A stretch of DNA of 64,000 nt from Porphyrobacter sp. (GCA_027531395.1 JAPZRO010000001.1:186001-250000); one strand, 5' to 3'. Positions 15,799-25,748 are shown, counted from the stretch's first letter. The notes: generated by a model not told the origin, from the letters alone. Numbers and translations are program-made.

Positions 15799-17169
15799 TC
15801 AGACCGGCGTTTCTGCCCCGTCGGCCGAGCGGTCGACTGCACTGGTGACAGCGACGTTCATCGTGACGTTGCCCAGCGTGCGCATCAGATCGGGCAGCAT
15901 CTCCACCGCCACCAGCAACGCCAGCGGCTCGACCGGCACGCCCATCGCGAGCGCGATCGGGCCGATCGAGACGACGAAGCTGATCGAGCCGGGCAGGCTG
16001 ACTGCGCTGAGGCTGATGACGCTGGCGATGAGGATGCCCGCCACCGCGATGGCGGGAGAAACCTCCACCCCAGCCAACGCGGCGATGTAATAGACCACCG
16101 CAAGGTTCATCGCCGCGCTGGTGGCGCGGAAGATCACCACGGCCAGCGGCAAGACGAATTCCGCCGTCGAGGCACGCAGGCTCAGGCGGCTGGCCGAATC
16201 GAGCATCGCCGGCAGGCTTGCGAGCGAAGACTGGGTCGAGAGCGCCACCGCCTGCGCGGGCAGCACCGCAGTCACGAACTTCGCGCCGGTGCGCCCGAGG
16301 CCCATGGCGATGGCATAGGCCAGCACGAAGATGAAGGTGCCCATCATCGTGACGGTGAGGACATAGTGCCCGAGCGCCGCAAACGCGCCCCCGCCGCTCT
16401 GCACCCCGACCCCGTAGGCCAGCGCGAACACGCCGACCGGCGCAATCGCCAGCACCCAGCCGATGATCAGCAGCATGACATTGCCGAGCGCGTGGAAGAA
16501 GCCGAGCAGCCGGTCGCCCTGATCAGTCGGCAGGCGCGTGATCGCGACCGCGAACATCACGAAGAAGATCGTCAGCGGCAGCATCGCCGTCTCGGCGGCA
16601 GCAGCGATGATGTTGGGCGAGACCAGCGAGGCCATGAAGTCGAGCACCGCCGGCACCTCGCCCACATCCTGCGGACTGTCGGCGAGGAAGGCGCTCGCGC
16701 CCTCTGGCACCGGAAAGGCGGTCAGCAGCGCGGGCATGGCAATCGAGGTGAAGGCCCCGCCGGCCAGCTGCACCGCGATCATGATCAGCAGCATCCGCCG
16801 CGCCACGGTGCCGACCCGCGCGGCCAAGATCATCTGCACAAGGCCGAGCACCAGCAGCGCCGCGACCAGCGGGATGATGGTCATCTGCAAGGCCTTGAGC
16901 CACAGCCCGCCGATCAGCCCGGCGATCTCACTCACCGCTTGCGGAGCGCCCAGCGCCGCGCCCGCGATCCCGGCCACCAGCCCGCCGACCAGCGCGGCAA
17001 AGGTCAGCGCCACCGGCAGGCGGATCGATACCAGCGCGAACTTGCCCTGCCCGCCTGCTTCCGCAGCCCCGGCCTTTTCACTGTCCAGCAATGTCGTGTC
17101 CTCAAAACGGGCCTCGCGCCCTTCCCTTTGGGCGATAACCGCGCCAGAAGCGCGAGACAATCTTGCCAT
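15799..17169 (-). CDS. Dicarboxylate/amino acid:cation symporter (DAACS family)
   Basis: About 456 aa from ATG 17169. The first ~40 residues are not membrane-like, so a later alternative start (TTG near 17094) is possible. Eight or more hydrophobic segments follow ([20 protein letters not shown] onward), with hairpin features [17 protein letters not shown] and the late [20 protein letters not shown]. The serine-rich [10 protein letters not shown] replaces the archetypal re-entrant SSSxTLP motif. It is a secondary importer of C4-dicarboxylates or acidic amino acids. It is divergent from glmM, with only 21 bp between the starts as annotated, which also argues that the true start may be further in. 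Confidence 0.82.
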   Translation of the reverse strand: MARLSRASGAVIAQREGREARFEDTTLLDSEKAGAAEAGGQGKFALVSIRLPVALTFAALVGGLVAGIAGAALGAPQAVSEIAGLIGGLWLKALQMTIIPLVAALLVLGLVQMILAARVGTVARRMLLIMIAVQLAGGAFTSIAMPALLTAFPVPEGASAFLADSPQDVGEVPAVLDFMASLVSPNIIAAAAETAMLPLTIFFVMFAVAITRLPTDQGDRLLGFFHALGNVMLLIIGWVLAIAPVGVFALAYGVGVQSGGGAFAALGHYVLTVTMMGTFIFVLAYAIAMGLGRTGAKFVTAVLPAQAVALSTQSSLASLPAMLDSASRLSLRASTAEFVLPLAVVIFRATSAAMNLAVVYYIAALAGVEVSPAIAVAGILIASVISLSAVSLPGSISFVVSIGPIALAMGVPVEPLALLVAVEMLPDLMRTLGNVTMNVAVTSAVDRSADGAETPV

Positions 17170-17190
17170 TGGGACGCGACAGGGGAATTC

Positions 17191-18528
17191 ATGGCACGCA
17201 AGCTGTTCGGGACCGACGGGATCAGGGGCCGCACCAATGCCGGGGTGATGACTGCGGCGACAGCGATGAAGGTGGGGCAGGCGGCCGGACGCCACTTCGT
17301 GCGCGGCGGCCACCGTCACCGGGTGGTGATCGGCAAGGACACCCGCCTGTCGGGCTACATGATGGAAAGCGCGCTGGTGGCGGGCTTCACCTCTGTCGGG
17401 ATCGACGTGATCATGACCGGCCCGCTCCCCACCCCCGCGATTGCCCTCCTCACTCGCGAGATGCGCGCCGATCTCGGCGTGATGATCTCGGCCAGCCACA
17501 ACCTGTTCGCCGACAACGGCATCAAGCTGTTCGGCCCCGACGGCTTCAAGCTGTCCGACGCGGCCGAGGCCGAGATCGAGCGGCTGATGGAGACCGAGAT
17601 CCCGCTGGTCCCCGCCGAGAAGATCGGCCGCGCGCGCCGGATCGAGGATGCCCGCGGGCGCTATATCCACGCGGTCAAGCAGTCGGTGGCGGCGGAACTG
17701 CGCTTTGACGGCCTCAAGGTGGTGGTCGATTGCGCCAATGGCGCGGCCTATCAGGTCGCCCCGTCGGCGATCTGGGAACTGGGCGCGGAGGTGGTCGCGA
17801 TCGGGGTCACCCCCAACGGCACCAACATCAATGACGGCGTCGGCTCGACCGCGATTGCCGCGTTGCAGGCCAAGGTGGTCGAGGAAGGCGCGGATATCGG
17901 CATTGCATTGGACGGCGATGCCGACCGGCTGATCGTGGTCGACGAGAAAGGCCGCGCGGTCGATGGCGACCAGATCATGGCGCTGATCGCCACCCGGATG
18001 CAGGAAAAGGGCGCGTTGAAGGGCGGAGGGATCGTGGCGACGGTGATGAGCAACCTCGGGCTCGAACGCTACCTCAATGGCATCGGTCTCGACCTCGTGC
18101 GCGCCAAGGTGGGCGACCGCTACGTGCTCGAAGCGATGAAGGCGGGCGGATACAACGTGGGCGGCGAGCAGTCGGGCCACATGATCCTGCTCGATCACGC
18201 AACCACCGGCGACGGCACCGTCGCGGCGCTACGGGTGCTCGCGAGCCTCGTACGCTCGGGCAAGCCGGCGAGCGAATTGCTGCACGTGTTCGAACCCGTG
18301 CCGCAGCTGCTCAAGAACGTGCGCTACGAAGGCGGAAAGCCGCTGGAGAACGACAGCGTCAAGGCGGTGATCGCGGCGGCCGAGGCCGAGCTTGAGGGCA
18401 AGGGCCGGCTGGTGATCCGCCCCTCGGGCACCGAACCGGTGATCCGCGTCATGGCCGAAGGCGATGATCAGGCGCAGGTCGAACGGGTGGTCGATGCCAT
18501 CTGCGAAGCTGTGCGCGCGGCAGCCTAG
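17191..18528 (+). CDS. glmM: Phosphoglucosamine mutase
   Basis: 445 aa. Converts glucosamine-6-phosphate to glucosamine-1-phosphate for UDP-GlcNAc and peptidoglycan/LPS synthesis. The N-terminus [11 protein letters not shown] is diagnostic. The phosphoserine loop is ISASHN with Ser102, the metal site DGDADR is present, and the C-terminal phosphate-binding loop is [12 protein letters not shown]. An AGGGG ribosome site lies shortly upstream. The frame is open far upstream, overlapping the symporter on the other strand, but only this start matches the family. Confidence 0.96.
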   Translation: MARKLFGTDGIRGRTNAGVMTAATAMKVGQAAGRHFVRGGHRHRVVIGKDTRLSGYMMESALVAGFTSVGIDVIMTGPLPTPAIALLTREMRADLGVMISASHNLFADNGIKLFGPDGFKLSDAAEAEIERLMETEIPLVPAEKIGRARRIEDARGRYIHAVKQSVAAELRFDGLKVVVDCANGAAYQVAPSAIWELGAEVVAIGVTPNGTNINDGVGSTAIAALQAKVVEEGADIGIALDGDADRLIVVDEKGRAVDGDQIMALIATRMQEKGALKGGGIVATVMSNLGLERYLNGIGLDLVRAKVGDRYVLEAMKAGGYNVGGEQSGHMILLDHATTGDGTVAALRVLASLVRSGKPASELLHVFEPVPQLLKNVRYEGGKPLENDSVKAVIAAAEAELEGKGRLVIRPSGTEPVIRVMAEGDDQAQVERVVDAICEAVRAAA

Positions 18529-18539
18529 GAGAGACAGCC

Positions 18540-18764
18540 ATGCTCGAAATGCGCCCCGATTGCGAAACCTGCGGCGCGGACCTTCCCGCCGAAGCGCCCG
18601 GCGCCTTCATCTGCTCGTTCGAATGCACCTTCTGCGCCGAATGCGCCGAGGATCTCGACGACCGCTGCCCCAATTGCGGCGGCGAGCTGATGGACCGCCC
18701 GACGCGGGCCAAAGCGCTCCACGCGAAGTATCCGCCGAGCACGGAGCGCAAGTTCAAGGGCTGA
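18540..18764 (+). CDS. DUF1272 zinc-ribbon-like small protein
   Basis: 74 aa. CETCG, CSFECTFCAECA and CPNCGGE supply eight or more Cys arranged as paired zinc knuckles, the DUF1272 pattern. The initial MLEMRPDCETCGADLP is typical. Function is unknown. A GGAGA ribosome site lies upstream. It lies 11 bp after glmM on the same strand, possibly cotranscribed. Confidence 0.85.
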   Translation: MLEMRPDCETCGADLPAEAPGAFICSFECTFCAECAEDLDDRCPNCGGELMDRPTRAKALHAKYPPSTERKFKG

Positions 18765-18843
18765 AAATCGGAAAGCTGCGGGAATAACCGCGCTCCTCCA
18801 ACCGTTGCTGCACCTGTGGGGTCGGCCGCAAAGGGAGAGGCGC

Positions 18844-19425
18844 GTGCAGCATTTCAGGCTTGTCCGGGACGGGATCGATCCTGCGCCGTTCCTGTCCGAG
18901 ATCGCCGCCAACCACGGGGCCTTCGACGCGAACCGCGGCCGGCAGGAGAAGATCGCGGTCCAGCGCGAGGCGCTCGCGATCCCGCTGCGCGGCGTCAGGG
19001 CCTCGGCGATTGCCGGGCGCAAGCGGCGCGATGTGCACGAAAGCCGCTGGACCACCGGCTCCCGCCAGTTCCCGCAGGCGCGCGCCTTTCTGAAGCAGAC
19101 CGCCACCGCGCTCGACAGCCTGCTCTCGCGCGCCAAGATCGTGTGCCTGCCGCCCGGACACCGGGTCTATCCCCATGTCGATCGCGGCGAATATTACCGC
19201 CTGCGCAACCGCTACCACCTGGTGCTCCAGTCCTCGGGATCATGGATGCGGGCGGGTGACGAAGAGGTGCGGATGCAGGCGGGCGAGCTGTGGTGGTTCG
19301 ACAATGATCAGGAACACGAGGCCTGCAACGATTCCGCCAGCGACCGCATCCATCTGATCTTCGACCTGCTGCCGTGCGCGCGGGCGGACGAGATTGCCGC
19401 CGCGCACCGGGCAGTAACGGCCTAG
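18844..19425 (+). CDS. Aspartyl/asparaginyl beta-hydroxylase-like 2OG-Fe(II) dioxygenase
   Basis: 193 aa from GTG 18844, chosen because AGGGAGAGG lies 3 bp upstream; an in-frame ATG at 18805 lacks such a site. The iron-binding signature reads HVDRGEYYRLRNRYHLVLQS with a second His in NDQEHEACN, and R in DRIHLIF for 2OG. It is a cupin-fold hydroxylase of the Asp_Arg_Hydrox type, with unknown protein or small-molecule substrate. It stands alone between DUF1272 and thiD. Confidence 0.75.
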   Translation: MQHFRLVRDGIDPAPFLSEIAANHGAFDANRGRQEKIAVQREALAIPLRGVRASAIAGRKRRDVHESRWTTGSRQFPQARAFLKQTATALDSLLSRAKIVCLPPGHRVYPHVDRGEYYRLRNRYHLVLQSSGSWMRAGDEEVRMQAGELWWFDNDQEHEACNDSASDRIHLIFDLLPCARADEIAAAHRAVTA

Positions 19426-19483
19426 CCGCACCTTCCGGCCCATCGCTGCGCAAAAACCATCCCCGCAACCCGGCGAGCTTGCT

Positions 19484-20317
19484 ATGGCGCTCGCCATGAC
19501 CACGCGCACCCCTCCCCGCATCCTCGCCATCGCCGGTTCGGACTCCTCCGGCGGCGCAGGCATTCAGGCCGATCTCAAGACCATCGCCATGCTCGGCGGT
19601 TACGGCATGACCGCGATCACCGCCGTCACCGCGCAGAACACCGTCGGGGTGCAGGCGATCGCGCCGATGGCGGGCGACATGGTGGCCGAACAGATCGCCT
19701 CCTGCATCGCGGACATCGGCGTCGATGCGGTGAAGATCGGGATGCTGCACGATGCCGATATCATCGCCCATGTCGCCCGCGCGCTCGAGGGCGTGAATGC
19801 GCCAATCGTGCTCGATCCGGTGATGATCGCCACCTCGGGCGCGGCGCTGATCGATCCGGCGGCGATTGCGGCCTTGCGCGAGGCACTGTTCCCGCGCGCG
19901 GCGCTGATCACCCCCAACCTGCCCGAACTCGGCCACCTGCTCGGCCGCAGCCTTTCAACCAGCGCCGAGATGGTCGAGGCGGCCGAGGAACTCTCGCACA
20001 TGACCGGTGCGGCGGTGCTGGCCAAGGGCGGCCACACCTCCGACGCGCGGATCATCGACGTGCTCTACATGCCCGGCTCGATCGCGGGCGAGGCGCGCGC
20101 GCTGCATTTCGAGCATGCCCGGATCGACACGCCCCACACCCACGGCACCGGCTGCACGCTCTCGTCAGCGATCGCGACGCTGCTCGGCCACGGCCAGCCG
20201 CTTGAACACGCGGTCAGGCTGGGGCGGCATTTCGTGATCCGCGCGATCGAGGCCGCACCCGGCTTCGGCGCGGGCAACGGCCCGCTCGGGCATCACGCGG
20301 TGCGCAAGCTCGACTGA
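19484..20317 (+). CDS. thiD: Hydroxymethylpyrimidine/phosphomethylpyrimidine kinase
   Basis: 277 aa ribokinase-like kinase that phosphorylates HMP and HMP-P in thiamine synthesis. Early motif ILAIAGSDSSGGAGIQADLK binds HMP, KIGML is conserved, and DTPHTHGTGCTLSSAIA supplies the anion hole and catalytic Asp/Cys region. ATG at 19484 or 19496 could start it (MALAM). There is no room for a TPP riboswitch in the 58 bp upstream. Its 3' end overlaps a convergent GNAT gene by 25 bp. Confidence 0.93.
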   Translation: MALAMTTRTPPRILAIAGSDSSGGAGIQADLKTIAMLGGYGMTAITAVTAQNTVGVQAIAPMAGDMVAEQIASCIADIGVDAVKIGMLHDADIIAHVARALEGVNAPIVLDPVMIATSGAALIDPAAIAALREALFPRAALITPNLPELGHLLGRSLSTSAEMVEAAEELSHMTGAAVLAKGGHTSDARIIDVLYMPGSIAGEARALHFEHARIDTPHTHGTGCTLSSAIATLLGHGQPLEHAVRLGRHFVIRAIEAAPGFGAGNGPLGHHAVRKLD

Positions 20318-20850
20318 GTGCCGGCCTGCCAATCCTCCCGCGACAGCGCGAAATAGACCGAATCGCACCACTGCCCGGCGATGTGCCATGTCCGCTCGGC
20401 GCGGTGGGTCTCGGCAAATCCCAGCTTTTCGAGCAACCGGATCGAGCCGGCGTTGCGCGGATCGACATCTGCCCGAAGGCTCTCCTGCCCGTACAGGGTA
20501 AAGGCGCGCGCGATGAGCGGCACCAGTGCCTCGGCGACGATCCCCTGCCCCCACAGCTCGGGCGCGATGATGTAGCCGATATCGGGAAAGCGATAGAACC
20601 CCGCCTTGCCGATGGTGCGCCCCTGATATTCGATGATGAAATCGTCGCCCTCGTCCGGCCCCGTCGCTGCCATCGCCGCCAGCCAGTCGCGGGTCTGCGC
20701 GGCCGTCTCGTGAGGCGGGGTTGACCAGTAGGCCATGGCCTCGGGATTGCTGAGGACGGCGTGCATCCCGGCGAAATCCTCTTCCGGCCGCACCCTCCGC
20801 AGCACCAGCCGTGCGGTGCGAATGACCGGATCAGTCTTCGGACAGCTCAT
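20293..20850 (-). CDS. RimJ/RimL-type GNAT acetyltransferase
   Basis: 185 aa. Begins with the RimL-like RTARLVLRRVRPED pattern; the acetyl-CoA site is GYIIAPELWGQGIVAEAL, and the terminal motif is NAGSIRLLEKLGFAET. The substrate is not predictable (protein N-termini or small molecules). It overlaps the end of the upstream LOG gene by 20 bp, so the two are probably cotranscribed, and overlaps thiD 3' ends tail to tail. Confidence 0.83.
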   Translation of the reverse strand: MSCPKTDPVIRTARLVLRRVRPEEDFAGMHAVLSNPEAMAYWSTPPHETAAQTRDWLAAMAATGPDEGDDFIIEYQGRTIGKAGFYRFPDIGYIIAPELWGQGIVAEALVPLIARAFTLYGQESLRADVDPRNAGSIRLLEKLGFAETHRAERTWHIAGQWCDSVYFALSREDWQAGTQSSLRTA

Positions 20851-21706
20851 AGAAATCGGCGATGCAGGCCCAGGCCTCCTCGGCGGTTTCGACCCAGGTG
20901 AACAGGTCGAGATCGGCTTTCGAGATCACGCCTTCCTCGGCCAGGGCCTCGAAATCGACGACCCGCGTCCAGAATTCCTTGCCGAACAGGATGATCGGGA
21001 TCGGCTTCATCTTGCCGGTCTGGATCAGGGTGACGAGCTCGAAGAATTCGTCGAAGGTCCCGAACCCGCCCGGGAACACCGCCACCGCCCGCGCGCGCAG
21101 CAGGAAGTGCATCTTGCGCAGCGCGAAGTAGTGGAACTGGAAGGAGAGGTAAGGTGTCACATAGGGGTTGGGCGCCTGCTCGTGCGGCAGCACGATGTTG
21201 AGCCCGATCGATTCGGACCCCGCGTCCGACGCGCCGCGGTTGCCCGCCTCCATGATCGACGGGCCGCCGCCGGTGGTCACGACGAACTGCCTGAGGCCGT
21301 TCTCGATCAGCCCCTTTTCGCTGACCAGCCGCGCGAGCTTGTAGGCCTCGTCGTAGTATTTCGCCTTCTCGGCGAGGCGCTGTGCGACCTTCTGGTCGTA
21401 TTCCGAGCCGTTCTTGGCCGCCTCCAGCCGCGCCTCGGCCTGGGCGGGCGAGGGAATGCGGGCCGAGCCATACATTACCAGCGTCGAGCCGACGCGGGCT
21501 TCGTCGAGCAGCATCTCGGGCTTGAGCAGTTCGAGCTGGAAGCGCACGGGCCTGAGCTCGTCGCGCAGCAGGAAATCGGTGTCGCGGAAGGCCAGCTTGT
21601 AGGCAGGGTGCGCGGTCTGCGGGGTGCGCTCGGGGCCACCCTCGGCAAAGCGCGTCTCCTCGCCCGCGCGGTAGAACTTGCGGTTCGTGAGTTCTTTTTC
21701 AGTCAT
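20831..21706 (-). CDS. LOG family (lysine decarboxylase-like) nucleotide 5'-monophosphate hydrolase
   Basis: 291 aa from ATG 21706; upstream in-frame sequence belongs to tRNA-Gln and is not coding. The LOG signature PGGFGTFDEFFE is present, with TTGGGPSIMEAGNRGA earlier; these bind the nucleotide phosphate and ribose. Family members release cytokinin-type bases from their nucleotide monophosphates or hydrolyse AMP. The ~75-residue N-terminal extension is typical of the longer bacterial TIGR00730-like group. Confidence 0.87.
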   Translation of the reverse strand: MTEKELTNRKFYRAGEETRFAEGGPERTPQTAHPAYKLAFRDTDFLLRDELRPVRFQLELLKPEMLLDEARVGSTLVMYGSARIPSPAQAEARLEAAKNGSEYDQKVAQRLAEKAKYYDEAYKLARLVSEKGLIENGLRQFVVTTGGGPSIMEAGNRGASDAGSESIGLNIVLPHEQAPNPYVTPYLSFQFHYFALRKMHFLLRARAVAVFPGGFGTFDEFFELVTLIQTGKMKPIPIILFGKEFWTRVVDFEALAEEGVISKADLDLFTWVETAEEAWACIADFYELSED

Positions 21707-21801
21707 CAACAAGGCTCTAGGCGCGCGCAAACTGGGCGACAAGCGGTTTGCATCGGACAGGGTGCGCCACGGGGAGGGAAAGCCGGCGACAGGATGATGG
21801 C

Positions 21802-21875
21802 TGGATGCCCCGCAAGGATTCGAACCTTGATTGACGGAGTCAGAGTCCGCTCTCTTACCATTAGAGGACGGGGCA
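21802..21875 (-). tRNA. tRNA-Gln (anticodon CTG)
   Basis: A 74-nt cloverleaf: acceptor TGCCCCG/CGGGGCA, D-arm CTCT..AGAG, anticodon loop CTCTGAC within GCGGA/TCCGT, T-arm CAAGG-TTCGAAT-CCTTG, discriminator T and an encoded CCA. A U1-A72 first pair is typical of bacterial tRNA-Gln. Confidence 0.95.
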
Positions 21876-22065
21876 TTGGCCATCCCGCGGGCAGAGCCGG
21901 CGGTGTCAGCGAGGGCGCTCCCTAGTTTTATGCGCGCGCAAGGTCAAGCGCGTGTTGCGCAGCCAGCATGGCGGCCTGCTTGCTCTGTCGCCGCGCTTGG
22001 GTTAGCTTGGGTTCAGGTGCCCTGTGCGCATGATCGCATAGCGGTGATTTGGAAGATTACGGAAT

Positions 22066-23322
22066 ATGGCGGAAACCATGCCGCCGGACAGAAATGCCAG
22101 GGCTGGCAAGAAACGGGGCTCAAAGTCCGGCAAGGTAGCCGATTTCCGCTACAAGCGCCCCCCTCAGCCCGATCTGCGCAAGCCCGGCCGCGATGGCCGG
22201 AGCAATGGCGCGTCCCCCGGATCTGCCCCGGCCAAGGGTAACGCGCGCCCCGCACACGATCTCGACGCGATCGGCACGCTGCGGCAGGGACACCCGGGCG
22301 AGGCCTATGCCGCGCTCGATCTCGGCACCAACAATTGCCGCCTGCTGATCGCCCGCCCCTCGGGCCGCGACTTCACCGTGATCGATGCCTTCAGCCGGGT
22401 GGTGAAGCTTGGCGAGGGTCTGGCGACCACCGGTCGTCTGTCCGACAAGGCGATGGACCGCACGCTCGCCGCGCTCACCATCTGCGCCGACAAGCTTCAG
22501 CGCCGCAATGTCCGGCTCGCCCGCTCGGTCGCGACCGAGGCCTGCCGCCGCGCCTCGAACGGCCCCGCCTTCATCGAGCGCGTGCGCCGCGAGACCGGCA
22601 TCGCGCTCGACATCATCAGCGCCGAGGAAGAGGCGCGCCTGGCGGTGCTGGGCTGCCACATCCTGCTCGAAGCCGGCGACGGCCCGGCGATGATCTTCGA
22701 CATCGGCGGCGGCTCGACCGAGCTGGTGCTGGTCGAGGCCGGCGGACCCGAGGCGAGCCGCGTGCCGCGCATTCTCGACTGGCAGTCGGTGCCGTGGGGC
22801 GTGGTCTCGTTGACCGATACGGTCGGCCACAACGAGGAAGGCGATGACGCGCGCCGTGCCCGCTATGCGAAGATGCGCGAGCTGGTGAGCACCAGCTTTG
22901 CCCCCTTTGCCGAACGTGTCGCCGAGGCCGCGGCGCTCGACGATATCCGCCTGCTCGGCACCAGCGGCACGGTGACGACGCTCGCCAGCCTCTATCTCGA
23001 ACTGCCGAGCTATGATCGCCGCGCGGTGGACGGACTGATCGTTCCCGCCCCGGCGATGCGCGACATTTCCGCGCGGCTCAGCGTGATGACGCCCTACGAG
23101 CGGAGCACCCTGCCCTGCATCGGGCAGGACCGCGCCGATCTGGTGGTTGCGGGCTGCGCGATCCTCGAATCGATTCTCGACCTGTGGCCCGCGCGGCGGC
23201 TGGGCGTGGCCGATCGCGGCATCCGCGAGGGCATCCTCAGGAGCCTGATGGCCGCCGAGCGCCGCTCGGAACGCAGCTTGCGCGCGCTCCAGCAGCAGCG
23301 TTCCGGAAAGGGCGGCAAGTGA
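22066..23322 (+). CDS. ppx: Ppx/GppA exopolyphosphatase family phosphatase
   Basis: 418 aa of the actin-like ATPase fold. The first ~75 residues are basic and disordered; the catalytic domain then starts with YAALDLGTNNCRLLIARP. Other signatures are SVATEACRRASN, ISAEEEARLAVLG, FDIGGGSTELVLVE and LGTSGTVTTLA. It cleaves polyphosphate and/or pppGpp. The short form lacks the C-terminal HD-like domain of E. coli Ppx. rlmE overlaps its stop (GTGA), so they are one transcript. Confidence 0.92.
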   Translation: MAETMPPDRNARAGKKRGSKSGKVADFRYKRPPQPDLRKPGRDGRSNGASPGSAPAKGNARPAHDLDAIGTLRQGHPGEAYAALDLGTNNCRLLIARPSGRDFTVIDAFSRVVKLGEGLATTGRLSDKAMDRTLAALTICADKLQRRNVRLARSVATEACRRASNGPAFIERVRRETGIALDIISAEEEARLAVLGCHILLEAGDGPAMIFDIGGGSTELVLVEAGGPEASRVPRILDWQSVPWGVVSLTDTVGHNEEGDDARRARYAKMRELVSTSFAPFAERVAEAAALDDIRLLGTSGTVTTLASLYLELPSYDRRAVDGLIVPAPAMRDISARLSVMTPYERSTLPCIGQDRADLVVAGCAILESILDLWPARRLGVADRGIREGILRSLMAAERRSERSLRALQQQRSGKGGK

Positions 23323-23984
23323 GCCGCGCGGGCAAGACCCCCTCCAAGCGCGTCAAGACCGCGAAGGGCCGCACCGCGAGCCAGGTGCGCTGGCTCGAGC
23401 GCCAGCTCAACGATCCCTATGTCCGTCAGGCCAAGGCCGAGGGCTATCGCAGCCGCGCGGCCTACAAGCTGATCGAGCTCGACGAGAAGTTCGGGCTGCT
23501 CAAGGGCGCCTCGCGGGTGGTCGATCTCGGCATCGCGCCGGGCGGCTGGACGCAGGTGGTGCGCGCCAAGAAGCCCAAGGCCGAAGTGGTGGGGATCGAC
23601 CTGCTGCCGGTCGAGCCGATCGAGGGGGTGACCATTTTCCAGATGGATTTCATGGACGACAAGGCCCCCGCCCTGCTGGCCGAGGCCCTCGGCGGGCCGC
23701 CCGATCTCGTCATGTCGGACATGGCCGCCAACACCGTCGGCCACAAGCAGACCGATCACCTGCGCACCATGGGACTGGTCGAGGCGGCGGCGTGGTTCGC
23801 GGTGGAGAACCTCAGCGAGGGCGGGGCCTTCGTCGCCAAGGTGCTGGCGGGCGGGACCGATACCGAGCTGCTCGCCCTGCTCAAGCAGCACTTCGCCACC
23901 GTCAAGCACGCCAAGCCGCCCGCCAGCCGCAAGGATTCGTCCGAGTGGTATGTGGTGGCGCAGAAATTCAAAGGGCGGGGATAA
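23319..23984 (+). CDS. rlmE: 23S rRNA (uridine-2'-O)-methyltransferase RlmE/FtsJ
   Basis: 221 aa from GTG 23319. It methylates U2552 (E. coli numbering) of 23S rRNA during large-subunit assembly. The SAM site is VVDLGIAPGGWTQV; the catalytic K-D-K-E set is represented by K in YRSRAAYKL, D in MSDMAANTVGHKQTDH, K in AFVAKVLAGG and E in SSEWYVVA. Translationally coupled to ppx. Confidence 0.94.
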   Translation: MSRAGKTPSKRVKTAKGRTASQVRWLERQLNDPYVRQAKAEGYRSRAAYKLIELDEKFGLLKGASRVVDLGIAPGGWTQVVRAKKPKAEVVGIDLLPVEPIEGVTIFQMDFMDDKAPALLAEALGGPPDLVMSDMAANTVGHKQTDHLRTMGLVEAAAWFAVENLSEGGAFVAKVLAGGTDTELLALLKQHFATVKHAKPPASRKDSSEWYVVAQKFKGRG

Positions 23985-23994
23985 CCCCGCCCTT
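23971..23994. terminator. Hairpin at rlmE stop, between convergent genes
   Basis: A perfect 10-bp stem AAGGGCGGGG / CCCCGCCCTT with an ATAA loop that contains part of the rlmE stop codon. It separates rlmE from the convergent cytochrome gene. There is no strong T-tract. Confidence 0.7.
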
Positions 23995-24018
23995 CAAGCT
24001 TTCGAATTGTCGGTCCGA

Positions 24019-24723
24019 TTACTCGGTGGCTGCCGCCGGATCGGTGCCGGCTTCCGCCGCTGCGACCGCCTCGGCCTCGCCTTCGGCAGCTGCCGCTTCG
24101 CCTTCGGCCGGGGGCGCGCCCGCTGCCGCATCGGCCACGAAGGTCGGCACCGGCAGGTTGGCGCCTATCGAGTTCAGATACATCGCGATAGCAGCGCGAT
24201 CTTCAACCTTCGACAGGCCGGCAAAGCTCATCTTGGTGCCCGAGACATAGGCCTTGGGGTTCTTGAGCCATTCGTTCATGCGGTCCCAGTCCCACTGGCC
24301 GCCGAGCGCCTTTAGTTCGGGGCTGTAGGCAAAACCGCCCTTGCCCGCGACCGGACCGCCCATCACGCCCGCCAGGTTGGGGCCGATGCCGTTGGCGCCG
24401 CCCGCATCGACGGTGTGGCAGCTCTGGCACTTGGAGAAGGCCTTCTCGCCCGCCGCGATCAGTTCGGCCGCCGGCATCTTGTTGAGCGCTTCGGCCATGG
24501 TCATTTCGGCCGGGCCCGAGGATTCCTCGACCGCGCCTTCGATCACGTAGCCGAGCTTTTCCGGACGTTCCGGCTTGTCGCCATGGAAGAACTTGCCCGA
24601 GAGGATCGTAAGACCCAGCCCGAGGCCGGCCGCGAACAGCACCCAGCCCGCGGCGGTGTTGAACAGATCGCCGCCGCCATTCTGGCCGCCGGCTTGCCCC
24701 TGCGAAGAATTGTCCTGTGTCAT
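24019..24723 (-). CDS. Membrane-anchored cytochrome c (CycM/c552-like)
   Basis: 234 aa. ATG 24723 (MTQDNSSQGQ) starts a Gly/Gln-rich leader followed by a single uncleaved membrane anchor (about 24-42). The class I cytochrome domain has CQSCH for haem attachment and a late Met in GTKMSFAGL as axial ligand. The C-terminal ~35 residues are an Ala/Glu-rich tail. It probably shuttles electrons from the bc1 complex to an oxidase. Divergent from pheA. Confidence 0.9.
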   Translation of the reverse strand: MTQDNSSQGQAGGQNGGGDLFNTAAGWVLFAAGLGLGLTILSGKFFHGDKPERPEKLGYVIEGAVEESSGPAEMTMAEALNKMPAAELIAAGEKAFSKCQSCHTVDAGGANGIGPNLAGVMGGPVAGKGGFAYSPELKALGGQWDWDRMNEWLKNPKAYVSGTKMSFAGLSKVEDRAAIAMYLNSIGANLPVPTFVADAAAGAPPAEGEAAAAEGEAEAVAAAEAGTDPAAATE

Positions 24724-24842
24724 CGTCGCAGGCCCATAGTGTCGCGCTCGCGGGCGCGCAAGCCACATCATGGCACGAATTCTTGCACCTTTTGCAAGCA
24801 GGCTTGTGCGCCCGCGCGCGGGCCTCTAGCAGGCAGGCCGTC

Positions 24843-25748
24843 ATGCGCTCCTTTTCCGCCCCCGCCCTTGCGATTGTCGACCGGATGCGCGAGCGCGCCG
24901 CCGCCGATCCGGCGAAGGCGATTGCCTTCCAGGGCTCACCCGGGGCCAATTCGCACCGCGCCGCGACCGAGGCCCGCCCCGATCTTGCGCCGCTGCCGTG
25001 CTTCAGCTTCGAGGATGCGCTCGACGCGGTGAAGGACGGGCGTGCCGGCCAAGCGATCATCCCGATCGAGAATTCGCAGCACGGGCGGGTGGCGGATATC
25101 CACTTCCTGCTTCCCGAAAGCGGGCTCTTCATCACCGGCGAATATTTCATGCCGATCCACCACGCGCTGATGGCGCTGGGGGAGAACACGCCGGGCCGCC
25201 GGTTCGAGGCGGCCTACAGCCACCCCCAGGCGCTCGGCCAGTCGCGCCGCTACTTGCGCGAGCGCGGGATCGTGCCGCTGAGCCATGCCGACACGGCCGG
25301 AGCGGCGGCCTATGTTGCCGAGCGCGGCGATCCGGCGGTGGCCGCCATTGCGCCTGCCATCGCGGCGAAGCTTTATGGCCTCACCATCATCGAGCAGAAC
25401 GTCGAGGACAGCCCCGACAACATGACCCGCTTCGTGGTGCTCGCGCGCGAACCGCTCGCGCTGCCGGCGCTGGCGGGCAAGCCGGTGATGACGACCTTCG
25501 TGTTCGAGGTGAAGAACATCCCCGCCGCGCTCTACAAGGCGCTCGGCGGGTTCGCCACCAACGGGGTCAACATGACCAAGCTGGAAAGCTACCAGCAGGG
25601 CGCCAGCTTTGCCGCGACCACCTTCTACGCCGATATCATCGGCGCGCCGGGCGATCCGGCGGTGGACCGGGCGCTGGAGGAATGCGCGTTCCATTCCAAG
25701 GAATTGCGCCTGCTGGGCACCTACGAGCAGGCCCGCGCGCGGGGTTAG
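24843..25748 (+). CDS. pheA: Prephenate dehydratase
   Basis: 301 aa, monofunctional (no chorismate mutase domain). Converts prephenate to phenylpyruvate in phenylalanine synthesis. The PDT domain starts IAFQGSPGANSHRAA and contains the catalytic-region ENSQHGRVADIHFLLPE and VEDSPDNMTRFVVL. The C-terminal ACT domain (from about residue 218) contains LYKALGGFATNGVNMTKLES, the feedback site. ATG 24843 gives the expected N-terminus. Confidence 0.95.
   Translation: MRSFSAPALAIVDRMRERAAADPAKAIAFQGSPGANSHRAATEARPDLAPLPCFSFEDALDAVKDGRAGQAIIPIENSQHGRVADIHFLLPESGLFITGEYFMPIHHALMALGENTPGRRFEAAYSHPQALGQSRRYLRERGIVPLSHADTAGAAAYVAERGDPAVAAIAPAIAAKLYGLTIIEQNVEDSPDNMTRFVVLAREPLALPALAGKPVMTTFVFEVKNIPAALYKALGGFATNGVNMTKLESYQQGASFAATTFYADIIGAPGDPAVDRALEECAFHSKELRLLGTYEQARARG

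Noticed and set aside
17170..18198. N-terminal extension of the symporter frame through the glmM region
   Set aside because: The frame stays open opposite glmM, but the residues lack any transporter character; glmM is certain on the other strand.
19426..19483. A TPP riboswitch before thiD
   Set aside because: The 58-bp gap is too short and lacks the conserved THI-box sequences.
21707..21883. Upstream in-frame extension of the LOG protein gene
   Set aside because: The extension runs through tRNA-Gln; the ATG at 21706 gives the normal family length.
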